Source: Aequorivita capsosiphonis DSM 23843 (lineage in GTDB: Bacteria; Bacteroidota; Bacteroidia; Flavobacteriales; Flavobacteriaceae). From it: DNA of 64,000 bases. Positions 1 to 9,863 of this stretch are shown piece after piece (position 1 is the stretch's first letter; every line of letters starts with the position of its first letter). A model generated the notes under the pieces. It saw nothing but the letters and a program-made list of their open reading frames with translations, was not told the origin of the DNA and searched no databases. The stretch is from contig NZ_AUBG01000002.1 in assembly GCF_000429125.1 (NCBI RefSeq), positions 372,001 through 436,000 on the forward strand, given 5' to 3'. The position numbers were made by a program, and so were the translations under genes.

Positions 1-2386
1 TTTCCTCCCGAAGGATCAAGTTTACATTTCCGGAGAAAGAACCGCCTAATTTATAATTCATTACTTCCGCTGGATAAAAATCGGTATCCGTTCTTGGCAT
101 AGAAATATAACCCACGTTGATAACGGATTGCTTCGCATTTGGCATATCTACAAAGTACAAGGAAGCCATATCACGCGTATTAGTTGCAGGGAATTTAGGA
201 ATCGAAACCTCCTTGGCAGCCCATCGCTCTTCAAGACCATTCAGGTCTTTTAAAACAGCCGCTTTGTCAATTTTTCCAACTACTTGAAATGTACTCACAG
301 AAGGTGAAAAATTCTTGTTGTAATACGCTTTCAAATCATTTATGGTAATCGCTTTTACAGATTCTACTGTACCTTCCGTTGGATAACTAAAAATATGATC
401 TTCGCCATAAAGGATTTTTTTATAAACACGATTTGCGACGGCATTTGGATTAGCGCCTGAGCGTTCAATTTCATTGATTGTTTTGGTCTTTATACGTGCC
501 AATTCATCCTCGTCCCACCGTGGTTCAAGAAGAATTTCAGTAACCAAATCCATTGTTTTATCGAAATTTCGAGTCAAGGTGTTTCCACGAATTACTATTG
601 ATTCCGTAGCAGTATACATATTTATGCTCGCTCCCAAAAGATCAATGGCCTCTTCTAATTCTTCCGGAGTTTTGTTGGCGGTGCCTTCCATTAAAATAGA
701 GCTCACTAAATTGGCTACACCATTCTTTTTCATATCATCAAGCAAATGGCCTCCTTCAATAACCAAACTGAAGTTTACGGTTGGAATCTCATTTTGCTCA
801 ATTCCTGAAACTTTTATACCGTTTTCCAAATTAGCAGTCCACATTTCGGGAATACTTAATTCTGGTGAAGCTCCTTGAACAGGTGGTGTTGAGCGATCAA
901 AGTTGGAAGGTGTTTTAACAATTTCCGTGGTTGCTTCCTCTACTTCTTTAGTGATGTTCTCCTTAATTTCTTCTTCAACAACATTTGCTTTTTCTGAATT
1001 TTCTGCTATCAATTCCACTTGTCCTTTAGGAACAAAGCTTGTCATAACATAAGGTTTATCTTTAATATATTTATTGTAGACACGCACAACATCTTCCTTG
1101 GTTACCTTCTTTATGTTTTCGATATCTTGTGTTATAAAGCTAGGATCACCAGTAAATACGTTATAACTGGCCAGCTGAAATGATTTCCCTAAAACACTGC
1201 TAATTCCATTATAAAATTGGGTTTCTAAACCTGCTCTAATTCTTTCAATATCACGATCGGTAACACCATTTTTTTCAAATAGTGCAAATGCCTCATAAAT
1301 TCCACTTTCAATAGAATCTAGGTCAACGCCATTGTTGGCGGTAATTGTAATTTGAAAATCACCCGCTAATTCATTTGAGTTGTTATAAGCCGTTGTTCTA
1401 GAAGTTAAATCCTTTTCTTTAACCAATATTTTATAAAGCGGTGCTTTCTTTCCTTCAGAAAGAATTTCACCTAGAAAGTCTAGGGCATAAGCATCATCCG
1501 TATATTGTTCCAAGGTTGGCCATACCATATTGAGTTGTGGTGCGGTGGCAAAATTATCTTCGTGATATAGTCGTTTGGTTTTAGCAAGGGTTACAGGCAG
1601 CGGCTTTAACGGTTCTACTTCTTGACGGCGTTTAATTTCGCCAAAGTATTTTTCAATCATCTTTTTGGCTTCGGTAGTATCAAAATCCCCAGCCAATACT
1701 AAAGTCGCATTATTTGGACCATAAAAGCGGTCGTAAAATTCCTTTACATCTTCTACAGTGGCATTTTGAAGATCTTCCAGTTCGCCAATTACTTGCCAAT
1801 TGTACGGGTGTCCTTCTGGATATAAATTTTTGTCAATCACCCAGCTTGTGTGTCCGTAGGGATTGTTGTCCACACGTTGGCGCTTCTCATTTTGAACCAC
1901 TTCTTGTTGGTTTTCAAAAGCAGTTTCAGTTACAGTATTAATTAAATAGCCCATTCGGTCGCTTTCTAACCACATTACCGTTTCCATGGCGTTTTTTGGT
2001 ACAATTTCGTAATACACCGTTCCATCTTTCCAAGTTCCACCGTTTAACGTACCTCCGGCATCTTGGATTGTTTTAAAGAATTGATCCTGCGGCACATTTT
2101 CAGATTCTTGAAAATGCATATGCTCAAACAAATGAGCAAAGCCAGTTCTACCCGTTTTTTCACGGTTGGAACCCACGCCATACTGAATGGCCAAGGAAAC
2201 AATGGGATCGCTTTTATCTTGATGAAGAATTACATCAAGACCGTTTTCGAGTTCATACTTTTCAAAAGGAACGGAGAGTTTCGCGTTTTCTTCAGAAGCA
2301 ACAGCTTTTTCATTTTTACATGAAACAGCCAAAAGAGCAACGGCAGCCAAGGCTACAAAGCTCATTTTAAGAGTGTTTTTATTCAT
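1..2386 (-). CDS. M16 family zinc metalloprotease lipoprotein (3' end outside window)
   Basis: Peptidase of the insulinase/pitrilysin family, probably degrading peptides in the periplasm. I translated it by hand: the frame is open from the ATG at 2386 to the window edge, about 795 residues, so the C-terminus is missing. The N-terminus is a lipoprotein signal (hydrophobic stretch ending LAVSC, Cys23). The inverted zinc motif HLFEH lies at residues 85-89 (HxxEH), in the first M16 domain. A second, inactive-type M16 half begins around residue 520, as in the usual two-domain Bacteroidota proteins. A Glu/Lys-rich linker near residues 485-500 separates the halves. Monocistronic as far as can be seen. 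The family assignment is firm; the substrate is unknown. Confidence 0.93.
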   Translation of the reverse strand, partial: MNKNTLKMSFVALAAVALLAVSCKNEKAVASEENAKLSVPFEKYELENGLDVILHQDKSDPIVSLAIQYGVGSNREKTGRTGFAHLFEHMHFQESENVPQDQFFKTIQDAGGTLNGGTWKDGTVYYEIVPKNAMETVMWLESDRMGYLINTVTETAFENQQEVVQNEKRQRVDNNPYGHTSWVIDKNLYPEGHPYNWQVIGELEDLQNATVEDVKEFYDRFYGPNNATLVLAGDFDTTEAKKMIEKYFGEIKRRQEVEPLKPLPVTLAKTKRLYHEDNFATAPQLNMVWPTLEQYTDDAYALDFLGEILSEGKKAPLYKILVKEKDLTSRTTAYNNSNELAGDFQITITANNGVDLDSIESGIYEAFALFEKNGVTDRDIERIRAGLETQFYNGISSVLGKSFQLASYNVFTGDPSFITQDIENIKKVTKEDVVRVYNKYIKDKPYVMTSFVPKGQVELIAENSEKANVVEEEIKENITKEVEEATTEIVKTPSNFDRSTPPVQGASPELSIPEMWTANLENGIKVSGIEQNEIPTVNFSLVIEGGHLLDDMKKNGVANLVSSILMEGTANKTPEELEEAIDLLGASINMYTATESIVIRGNTLTRNFDKTMDLVTEILLEPRWDEDELARIKTKTINEIERSGANPNAVANRVYKKILYGEDHIFSYPTEGTVESVKAITINDLKAYYNKNFSPSVSTFQVVGKIDKAAVLKDLNGLEERWAAKEVSIPKFPATNTRDMASLYFVDMPNAKQSVINVGYISMPRTDTDFYPAEVMNYKLGGSFSGNVNLILREE

Positions 2387-2630
2387 AATATGATGATTTT
2401 TGTAAAAGTTTTAAAGATACTATGTGGAGTAAGCTTTAGTCTTAAAAATTCGTTAAAAGGAAAGTAGGGATAACTATAGATAAAATACTGAGGTCAAGAC
2501 TTTGTTAAAACCTCGATGAATACAGAAATCTTTGAGTACTTCTTACTTCCTACTTAATTCAGACTTCAAGGCAACTTTTTTCCTTTGGTGGAAAAACTAA
2601 CTACCTATGACAGGCAAGCTTATCCACCTT

Positions 2631-4172
2631 TTACCCAAACCAACCATCACGATCCAGGCTTCTATACTGAATAGCTTCAGAAATATGATTTCCAGTAATA
2701 TCTGGAGCAGCTTCCAAATCTGCAATTGTTCTTGAAACTTTTAAAATCCTATCGTAAGCACGCGCCGAAAGATTTAAACGTTCCATTGCTGTTTTTAAAA
2801 GTTGAAGTGAGGCTTCATCCAACTTACAAAACTGCCGAATTTGCTTCACTCCCATTTGTGCGTTGTAATGCACTTTTTCAAATTCCGTAAATCGTGCAGA
2901 TTGAAGTTTTCTGGCATTGGTAACTCGTTCCCGAATAATTATGCTGGATTCGCCACGGCGTTCATCGCTTAACTTTTCAAAAGGAACTGGAGTTACTTCA
3001 ATGTGAATATCAATACGATCTAAAAGCGGGCCCGAAATTTTACTCAAATAACGTTGCATTTCAGCTGGAGAGGACATAACGGGCGCATCGGGATCGTTAA
3101 AATAACCGCCCGGACTTGGGTTCATGCTAGCAACTAGCATAAAACTGGAAGGATAGGTTACTGTAAATTTCGCACGAGATATAGTTACGTCACGATCTTC
3201 CAAAGGTTGTCGCATTACTTCCAATACACCGCGTTTAAACTCTGGTAGTTCATCTAAAAACAAAACGCCGTTGTGAGCTAAACTTATTTCGCCGGGTTGC
3301 GGGTATTGTCCTCCTCCGACTAGGGCGACGTCGGATATAGTATGGTGTGGACTTCGGAAAGGTCGCGAAGTCATTACTCCAGCCTTTTCCATTGTACGTC
3401 CTGCCACACTGTGTATTTTTGTGGTTTCCAAGCTTTCTTGTAAAGTCATTGGAGGTAAAATACTTGGTAAACGTTTGGCGAGCATTGTTTTTCCTGAGCC
3501 CGGCGGCCCTATTAAAATAATATTGTGTCCTCCAGCAGCGGCGATTTCCATACAGCGTTTAATGGATTCTTGACCTTTCACATCGGCAAAATCGAATTCA
3601 GGATGTTCTAGTTGATCATAAAATTCAGCTTCAATATCAACGATTGTCTGTTCTAAGGGAATACCTTCATTAAAAAAGTCAATCACTTCCCTTATATTCT
3701 CAATTCCATAAACTTCAATTCCTTCAACTATGGCTGCCTCTTTTGCATTTTGCTTGGGAAGAATAAATCCTTTATAGCCTTCTTCCTTCGCTTTTAATGA
3801 AATTGGTAATGCCCCTCGAATAGGTTGGAGGTTTCCATCCAAAGACAATTCGCCCATGATGATATATTCAGACAGCGGGTTTTTCTCTTGAATTTGTTCT
3901 GTAGCAATAAGGACTCCCATTGCCAAGGTAAGATCATAGGCAGAACCTTCTTTCCGAAGATCTGCGGGAGACATATTGAGAATTAGTTTCTTTCCGGGAA
4001 TTTTATAGCCATTATTTTGTAAGGCGGCTGCAATTCTATAATTACTCTCGCGAATGGCGTTATCGGGCAGACCGACCAGATGATAGCCAATCCCCTTATC
4101 CACATTTACTTCAACCGTAATTGTAGTAGCTTCAACTCCAAAGACGGCACTTCCAAAGACTTTTGTTAGCAT
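2631..4172 (-). CDS. YifB family Mg chelatase-like AAA ATPase (ComM-like)
   Basis: A 513-residue protein of full family length. An N-terminal ChlI-like fold (residues 1-170) is followed by an AAA+ core with Walker A GPPGSGKT at 222-229 and Walker B VLFLDE at 303-308, then a Mg-chelatase C-terminal helical domain (about 410-505). In gamma-proteobacteria the homologue ComM is a hexameric helicase that promotes branch migration during natural transformation. In Bacteroidota the role is inferred only. It is not a true magnesium chelatase: no chlorophyll genes are nearby. It stands alone, downstream of nothing obviously related. The ATG at 4172 is in the expected place for the conserved MLTKVFGSAV start. 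Confidence 0.95.
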   Translation of the reverse strand: MLTKVFGSAVFGVEATTITVEVNVDKGIGYHLVGLPDNAIRESNYRIAAALQNNGYKIPGKKLILNMSPADLRKEGSAYDLTLAMGVLIATEQIQEKNPLSEYIIMGELSLDGNLQPIRGALPISLKAKEEGYKGFILPKQNAKEAAIVEGIEVYGIENIREVIDFFNEGIPLEQTIVDIEAEFYDQLEHPEFDFADVKGQESIKRCMEIAAAGGHNIILIGPPGSGKTMLAKRLPSILPPMTLQESLETTKIHSVAGRTMEKAGVMTSRPFRSPHHTISDVALVGGGQYPQPGEISLAHNGVLFLDELPEFKRGVLEVMRQPLEDRDVTISRAKFTVTYPSSFMLVASMNPSPGGYFNDPDAPVMSSPAEMQRYLSKISGPLLDRIDIHIEVTPVPFEKLSDERRGESSIIIRERVTNARKLQSARFTEFEKVHYNAQMGVKQIRQFCKLDEASLQLLKTAMERLNLSARAYDRILKVSRTIADLEAAPDITGNHISEAIQYRSLDRDGWFG

Positions 4173-4290
4173 GAACTAATTAATTAGGTTAGTTCATTAA
4201 AGGTACTGATTTTTGAATGAATACGCTGATAGATAAATACATATGAGTATTTAATGAATTATACGTTTCATCTTAACAAGATAAACACAC

Positions 4291-4668
4291 TTATTTTACT
4301 ATTTGAAGAGTTTCTATATGTTCTGATTTTGAAGTGTGAAAGGCCTTATAAATAGCCTTTTTTTCTTCAAAGCTAAACTCCCTTTCATTAAACCAATCGT
4401 CAATTTCAATTTTTTTATTCTCTATCTGGGCTTTTCTAATAACTTCCAACGTCATTAAATGCCAATGTGTACTTTTATCTCTATTGACTGAATAACCTAT
4501 AGCTTCAAAAAACGAAGTCTTTGGTTTATTGATGAGTTTTACACCATTTTTTAAAACTGCCAGCGTTTTTGTGAGTTCAATCACTTCAGAAAAACTGTAA
4601 CGCATAAAGTCGTTAAAGCCTTTCTGCTTGACATTGTACATCTTATCTCCTATCTCTAATTGTTTCAT
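4291..4668 (-). CDS. Hypothetical small protein (orphan)
   Basis: I do not recognise this family. The same frame is open to an ATG at 4773, which would give 160 residues. That longer reading would run through a Rho-independent terminator at 4736-4766, so I prefer the ATG at 4668 (125 residues). The shorter product is soluble, charged and mostly helical, with aromatic clusters (HWHLM, DDWFNE) and no signal peptide or membrane segment. It lies between yifB and the glycolytic operon, and nothing in the context suggests a job. Base composition is AT-rich like the neighbouring intergenic DNA, so it may be a recent or fast-evolving gene. That it is coding is likely but not certain. Confidence 0.6.
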   Translation of the reverse strand: MKQLEIGDKMYNVKQKGFNDFMRYSFSEVIELTKTLAVLKNGVKLINKPKTSFFEAIGYSVNRDKSTHWHLMTLEVIRKAQIENKKIEIDDWFNEREFSFEEKKAIYKAFHTSKSEHIETLQIVK

Positions 4669-4735
4669 TTTAGAAACCAAAATTGAAGAAAAATATAGAT
4701 TTAAAAAACTCTTTTCATAGAATGTTATTGACAAT

Positions 4736-4766
4736 AAAAAAGCCTCAATATCTCTGCTAAGGCTTT
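4736..4766 (-). terminator. Rho-independent terminator of the pfkA-gapA-kinase unit
   Basis: An AAAGCCT/AGGCTTT stem with a 14-nt loop. On the minus strand it is followed by a run of T. It lies about 100 bp after the sugar kinase stop codon and before the small orphan gene, so it closes the glycolytic operon and argues against the longer start of the orphan gene. Confidence 0.7.
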
Positions 4767-4865
4767 CTATCAAGCAGACAAAAGAATACTTTACAACCTA
4801 TTTCTTCAACATAGATTTATCTGAAACTATTGAAACAACATATAGAAAGGTTTATGCGTGGATTA

Positions 4866-5720
4866 CTAATTAGAAGTTTTATTTTTATAATACTCAATCA
4901 TTCCATCTATAGGACGTTGTATGATATTACCAAGTTTAAGATTGCGCTCCTGAAAGCATTCCTTGATTATTTCTTCGGAAAAATGTGCTATGGAACCAAT
5001 AAAATGCACTGGAACTTTATGTGATTCTTCAAAAGTAAGAATCCTGCATTCAATAAAAGTTTCAATTCCTTCTTTTATGAGCTTATGAAAATAAGGAGTT
5101 ATTTCATTTTTTGTAAATATGAATTCGGCAAATGAAGCTAAATACGCGTTTGGATTGGGCTTTTTATAGATATTCATTTTTATTTCATCTGCTTCGAGGT
5201 TAAAGTTTTTTTCAAATTCAGAAGCAATATCAGCAGGCATTCTTTTATAGTAATAATCGCGGATCAGTCTTTTGCCAAAGTAATTACCGCTTGCCTCGTC
5301 CATTAAAGAATACCCTAAGGAAGCAATAGGTGCATGGATTTTTTTCCCGTCAAAATAGCAGCTATTGCTTCCTGTTCCCAAAATACAAACAATACCAGGC
5401 GTTGTGGTTACTGCATAAACTGCAGCAGCCAAATCTTCTTGAACACTAACTTTTGCATTTGGAAATATTGCAACCAGAATCTTCTTTAAATTATCCCGAG
5501 GAATTGTAGTACCACATCCTGCGCCATAAAAATCGAGGATTTCTACTTTATGTGAAATATTTGTGAGTTCTATGTTTCCCGAGATTCGAGAATTTAATTC
5601 TTCGCTATCAATTATTGCGGGGTTTAGGCCTTTGGTTTTTGTTCTAAGCAAGACATTACCTAAAGCATCTATTAATACCCAATCGCATTTTGTAGAGCCA
5701 CTGTCAGTTATTAGGGTCAT
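4866..5720 (-). CDS. BadF/BadG/BcrA/BcrD-type sugar kinase (N-acetylglucosamine kinase-like)
   Basis: An actin-fold ATPase of 284 residues. The phosphate-1 motif DSGSTKCDWVLID is at residues 6-18 and the glycine-rich adenosine segment ILGTGSNS follows at about 113-120. Small BadF-type proteins of this length in Bacteroidota are usually annotated as N-acetylglucosamine kinases. The 3-bp gap to gapA and the pfkA-gapA context support a sugar-phosphorylating role rather than benzoyl-CoA reductase activation, whose partner genes are absent. A hairpin terminator follows at 4736-4766. The fold is certain; the exact substrate is inferred. Confidence 0.8.
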   Translation of the reverse strand: MTLITDSGSTKCDWVLIDALGNVLLRTKTKGLNPAIIDSEELNSRISGNIELTNISHKVEILDFYGAGCGTTIPRDNLKKILVAIFPNAKVSVQEDLAAAVYAVTTTPGIVCILGTGSNSCYFDGKKIHAPIASLGYSLMDEASGNYFGKRLIRDYYYKRMPADIASEFEKNFNLEADEIKMNIYKKPNPNAYLASFAEFIFTKNEITPYFHKLIKEGIETFIECRILTFEESHKVPVHFIGSIAHFSEEIIKECFQERNLKLGNIIQRPIDGMIEYYKNKTSN

Positions 5721-5723
5721 AAT

Positions 5724-6719
5724 TTATAAAGTTTCCATGTAAATAGCCAAATCAATCATCTTAGAAGAGTATCCGTATTCGTTATCATACCAACCCACTA
5801 ACTTAAAGAAATTATCATTTAGAGCAATGCCCGCGTCAGCATCAAAGGTACAGCTATAAGGGTCCGAGACAAAATCTTGTGAAACTACTTCATCCTCCGT
5901 ATAATTAACAATTCCCTTATACTCGTTTTCGGATGCATTTTTGAAAATAGCTTTTATCTCTTCGTAAGTAGCTCCTTTTTCGGTTCGCACCGTTAAATCT
6001 ACAACTGAAACATCTGCAGTAGGCACTCGAAAAGCCATTCCTGTCAATTTATTTTTTAACTCTGGAATTACTTTAGTTACCGCTATCGCAGCACCTGTAG
6101 AGGTAGGAATTATATTATTAAGCGCATTTCTCCCTATTCGGTAGTTTTTCTTTGAAGGTAGATCTACGGTAGATTGCGAAGAAGTAACGGCGTGCACCGT
6201 GGTCATTAGGGCTTCAACAATGCCCAATTCATCATTAATTATTTTTGCCATTGGGGCAAGGCAATTCGTGGTGCAAGAAGCATTGGAAATTACCGTGTCG
6301 GTAGGTTTTATATCTTTATGATTTACGCCCATCACGAACATGGGAACCGTTTTGGAAGGTGCGGAAAGAATAACTTTTTTAGCTCCAGCTTTTAAATGTG
6401 CTGAAGCCGAATCCATTTCTTTATAAACGCCAGTACATTCAAGAATAGTTGTGGCGCCCACCACATCCCATTTTAGGTTTGCTGGGTTTCTTTCAGAAGT
6501 AACTCTTATCTCTTTCCCATCAACAACTAGGCTATCATTTTCGATTTCTACTTTCCCTGGGTATCTTCCGTGCACGGAATCATATTTCAATAAATATGCA
6601 AGGTGTTCAACATCAAGCAAATCATTTACCGCTACTACTTCTATATCCTTTCTTTGTGATGCTATTCTAAAGGCTAATCGTCCTACTCGGCCAAAGCCAT
6701 TGATTCCTATTTTTATCAT
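5724..6719 (-). CDS. gapA: Glyceraldehyde-3-phosphate dehydrogenase, type I
   Basis: Oxidises and phosphorylates glyceraldehyde 3-phosphate with NAD in cytoplasmic glycolysis. The 331-residue protein has the Rossmann motif INGFGRVGR at residues 6-14, the catalytic SNASCTTNC segment with Cys149 at its canonical number, and the paired His176. The C-terminal WYDNEYGYS signature (about 310-318) is intact. It sits between pfkA (62 bp upstream) and the BadF kinase (3 bp downstream), a compact glycolysis unit read on the minus strand. The ATG at 6719 is the only sensible start. Confidence 0.98.
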   Translation of the reverse strand: MIKIGINGFGRVGRLAFRIASQRKDIEVVAVNDLLDVEHLAYLLKYDSVHGRYPGKVEIENDSLVVDGKEIRVTSERNPANLKWDVVGATTILECTGVYKEMDSASAHLKAGAKKVILSAPSKTVPMFVMGVNHKDIKPTDTVISNASCTTNCLAPMAKIINDELGIVEALMTTVHAVTSSQSTVDLPSKKNYRIGRNALNNIIPTSTGAAIAVTKVIPELKNKLTGMAFRVPTADVSVVDLTVRTEKGATYEEIKAIFKNASENEYKGIVNYTEDEVVSQDFVSDPYSCTFDADAGIALNDNFFKLVGWYDNEYGYSSKMIDLAIYMETL

Positions 6720-6781
6720 TGATTCTATAATTATTTGTTACTAAAATTTGAAAAGCCATTTGATTCTGTATGTCTTGCAGA

Positions 6782-7765
6782 TTATATAGAAATTATATCC
6801 GCAACACGTATTAATTCCTCATCAATGGTATTGTCCCCTTTTATTGCTTCAGAAAAGGGAATAGATATTATTCTGTTATGAATTATGCCCATCATAACAT
6901 TAGTCTCACCGCGTAACAAGGCATCTACAGCTCCCACACCAAATCTACTGGCAAGAACACGATCGTAACAACTTGGTACGCCTCCACGCTGAATATGACC
7001 AAGAACAGTAACTCTAACTTCATATTCTGGGAGGTTTTTTTCAATATATTCGGCTAGTTCTAATATATTCTCTCCAATTTTTTCACCTTCTGAAACAACG
7101 ACTATACTTGATGTTTTACCCGATTTTTTACTTCGGTTTAATGAATCTAAAAGACGTTCGAGCCCCATATTCAGTTTTGGGATGAGGATTTCTTCCGCAC
7201 CCGCTCCAATCCCGGCGTTAAGAGCGATATCTCCCGAGCCCCTACCCATCACTTCAACCAAGAAAAGGCGGTTGTGCGAATTTGCGGTATCTCGAATTTT
7301 ATCAATCGCATCTACCACCGTATTTAACGCAGTATCATAGCCTATGGTATAATCAGTTCCATTTATATCATTATCAATTGTTCCAGGAATACCTATAACA
7401 GGAAAGTTGAATTCTTTCCCAAAAACGGATGCTCCAGCAAAACTTCCATCGCCACCAATAACAATCAATGCATCTACATTTTCCCTCTTCAAGTTGTCAA
7501 AAGCTTTTCTCCTCCCTTCGGCATTTAAAAAATCTTTACAGCGTGCAGATTTTAAAAAAGTACCACCTCTGTTAATCATATTTTTAACAGTTCTAGCATT
7601 TAACTCTTTAAAATCGCCCTCTATCAGACCTTGAAAACCTCGATAAACTCCAACTGATTCAAGATTATTATAAGCACAAGCTCGTACCACTGCTCTTATC
7701 GCGGCATTCATTCCAGGTGCATCACCGCCACTTGTGAGCACACCAATTTTATTAGGTAATTTCAT
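6782..7765 (-). CDS. pfkA: ATP-dependent 6-phosphofructokinase
   Basis: Phosphorylates fructose 6-phosphate to the 1,6-bisphosphate, the committed step of glycolysis. The 327-residue protein has the nucleotide motif TSGGDAPGMN at residues 11-20, GGDGS at 104-108 and the catalytic TIDND at 129-133, plus the PFK signature RxxxxxxGHxQRGG (VRVTVLGHIQRGG, about 250-262). The Gly in GGDGS favours ATP over pyrophosphate as phosphate donor. It is the first gene of the pfkA-gapA-kinase unit. The 247-bp gap upstream carries its promoter and the terminator of the next operon. Confidence 0.97.
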   Translation of the reverse strand: MKLPNKIGVLTSGGDAPGMNAAIRAVVRACAYNNLESVGVYRGFQGLIEGDFKELNARTVKNMINRGGTFLKSARCKDFLNAEGRRKAFDNLKRENVDALIVIGGDGSFAGASVFGKEFNFPVIGIPGTIDNDINGTDYTIGYDTALNTVVDAIDKIRDTANSHNRLFLVEVMGRGSGDIALNAGIGAGAEEILIPKLNMGLERLLDSLNRSKKSGKTSSIVVVSEGEKIGENILELAEYIEKNLPEYEVRVTVLGHIQRGGVPSCYDRVLASRFGVGAVDALLRGETNVMMGIIHNRIISIPFSEAIKGDNTIDEELIRVADIISI

Positions 7766-7965
7766 AGCTGGAAAGTTACTATTAATGTTTTCAATCTAAA
7801 ATGATATTAATCACAAAATATACGTGTAAGTACGTATTGTGAGGATTTAATAAACGTATTATATTTGACATATAGAATTAGTGGATAATGCACTAAAGTT
7901 ATATTTTTTGTGGGGATAGAAAATATTCTTAGTGCTATTTAAAGTTTACTAAGTTAGGTTTGTTA

Positions 7966-8000
7966 AAGAATCCCGGCCATTGGTCGGGATTCTTGTTTTT
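7966..8000 (-). terminator. Bidirectional hairpin terminator after the CocE-type hydrolase
   Basis: A perfect 10-bp stem AAGAATCCCG/CGGGATTCTT with a 9-nt loop. It is A-rich on one side and T-rich on the other, so it can stop transcription in both directions. It starts 12 bp beyond the hydrolase stop codon on the minus strand. Confidence 0.8.
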
Positions 8001-8012
8001 TGACTATTCTCG

Positions 8013-9860
8013 TTATTTCTTGAAAATGGTAAATTCTATTGAAGAGTCACTATAGACTCTATGGATTTGCTTTGTAAAGTCTTCCTTTCTTGCCTCAAAA
8101 ATGTTTGGGACATAGGTTTGTGGATTTAAATCAATCAAAGGAAACCACGTACTTTGAACTTGGATTTGAATTTTATGCCCTTTTTTAAATGTATGAATTA
8201 TATCTTGGAGTTTTATATTTACTGGCGTTTTTCTGTTTGGAACAAAAGGTTCGGGGTTACTAAAACTATTTCTAAATCTGCCACGCATTACTTCACTCCG
8301 AACCATCATAAAATAATTGCTCATTTTTAAGTATTCCTGCGTTTCTGGATAATCTTCGGCATCTTCGGGAAAAACATCTATCACTTTTACAATCCAATCT
8401 GCATCTGTTCCAGTGGTTGAAACATTCAGTTTTGCGAGAATTGGGCCGGCCATGGTAATATCTTCCTCAAGTACGGGAGTTTCAAAAACCAACACATCTG
8501 GACGTCGTGCGGCAAAACGCTGGTCGTCCGTCATATATTTTCGAGGTGTAAAAACCACTTTAATGTCTTCGGAATATGGCACCGGCTTCTTAGGATCACT
8601 GATGAACTCTTCAAAAGTGGAACTTTTTTCCATCTTATTATTTAGACGCTGATTATCCTGAAGATAATAGCTCTTGCGCTCGCTGTTTTTTGGTGGCCAT
8701 TGGTCATAGGAGTTCCATTTCCTTGAACCTGTATCAAACACATAAGCTTCCGGAAGACCGGAGTCTCCTTTGCCGTCATTCTTTAAAAAATGATTAAAAA
8801 ACTTTGTTTCCACATCTCGCTGATAATCCAAAGAAATATTATCTCCAAAATATACATTTCCAATAGCTTGTCTTTTTGATGCGCGCGCCCAATCTCCATG
8901 ACTCCAAGGGCCAAAAACCATTGTGTTGTAGTTTTCACTAGTCTTTTCAATCGTTTTATAGGTTTGAAAAGGGCCATAAAGATCTTCAGCATCAAAGAGA
9001 CCACCAACAACCATCACGGCAGGTTTTATGTTTTCCAAATGTTGAATAATCCCGCGGAATTGCCAAAACTCATCGTAATTGGGATGTTGCTTAAGTTGTT
9101 GCCAAAAAACATTATCCTCTTTATAATATTTATCTAAATTCGATAATGGCCCAATATCCAAAAAGAACTGATATTGATCTTTTGAATCAATATCAGGAAA
9201 TGAATACCAAGGTTTATCAGTAGGTTTCGATTTTTGATAACCGAAGAGTGCAGTCGCTCGCCAATAACTAAGCAAATAGGCGCCGTTATGGTGGAAATCA
9301 TCAAAAAAGAAATCGCCGATAGGAGCTTGCGGAGAAGCGGCTTTTAATGCTGGATGGGCATCTAGCAAGGAATATGTAGTGTAAAAACCAGGGTAACTTA
9401 TTCCCCAAGTTCCCACATTTCCGTTGTTGTTTGGAATGTTCTTTATCATCCAATCTATAGAATCATATGTATCGCTCGCTTCATCAACTTGACCTTTTGT
9501 TTTGTTGGGAATGTAAGCGCGCATATTATCAAAAGTGCCTTCACTCATCCAGCGTCCGCGTACATCTTGATAAACAACGATGTTTCCTTCTTTCATTAAA
9601 AATTCGTTCGGACTTATTTTAGAACGAAATTGATCCTCACCATACGGTTGGCAACTATACGGCGTTCTTTGAAAAAGTATGGGATACTTTTCTGAAGTAT
9701 CTTTTGGAGCGTAGATTACGGTAAAAAGCTTGATGCCATCCCGCATGGTTATCGTGGTTTCCGTTTTGGTATAATTTTCTTTTACGTAATTTTCCTCTTG
9801 CGCAAATGAAGCAGCGATTATAAACAGAAAAAGAAATGTCATTTTTAGATGTTTCATCAT
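8013..9860 (-). CDS. CocE/NonD family hydrolase (peptidase S15-like), secreted
   Basis: An alpha/beta hydrolase of the X-Pro dipeptidyl-peptidase/cocaine-esterase family, 615 residues. The signal peptide is residues 1-20 (ends SFA-QEE), so it acts in the periplasm or at the surface. The nucleophile elbow GISYPG is at 153-158 (Ser155), with likely acid Asp290 in GGLFDAED and His321 in GPWSHGDW. The C-terminal jelly-roll domain typical of S15 enzymes covers about 390-610. In this family members cleave acyl esters, amides or Xaa-Pro peptides, and the substrate cannot be read from sequence. It lies 3 bp after tilS and is the last gene of the SatD operon. Confidence 0.92.
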   Translation of the reverse strand: MMKHLKMTFLFLFIIAASFAQEENYVKENYTKTETTITMRDGIKLFTVIYAPKDTSEKYPILFQRTPYSCQPYGEDQFRSKISPNEFLMKEGNIVVYQDVRGRWMSEGTFDNMRAYIPNKTKGQVDEASDTYDSIDWMIKNIPNNNGNVGTWGISYPGFYTTYSLLDAHPALKAASPQAPIGDFFFDDFHHNGAYLLSYWRATALFGYQKSKPTDKPWYSFPDIDSKDQYQFFLDIGPLSNLDKYYKEDNVFWQQLKQHPNYDEFWQFRGIIQHLENIKPAVMVVGGLFDAEDLYGPFQTYKTIEKTSENYNTMVFGPWSHGDWARASKRQAIGNVYFGDNISLDYQRDVETKFFNHFLKNDGKGDSGLPEAYVFDTGSRKWNSYDQWPPKNSERKSYYLQDNQRLNNKMEKSSTFEEFISDPKKPVPYSEDIKVVFTPRKYMTDDQRFAARRPDVLVFETPVLEEDITMAGPILAKLNVSTTGTDADWIVKVIDVFPEDAEDYPETQEYLKMSNYFMMVRSEVMRGRFRNSFSNPEPFVPNRKTPVNIKLQDIIHTFKKGHKIQIQVQSTWFPLIDLNPQTYVPNIFEARKEDFTKQIHRVYSDSSIEFTIFKK

Positions 9861-9863
9861 ATA

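Noticed and set aside
474-2323. Three plus-strand open frames of 75-134 codons
   Set aside because: All are antisense to the M16 protease gene, which has clear motifs and a lipoprotein signal.
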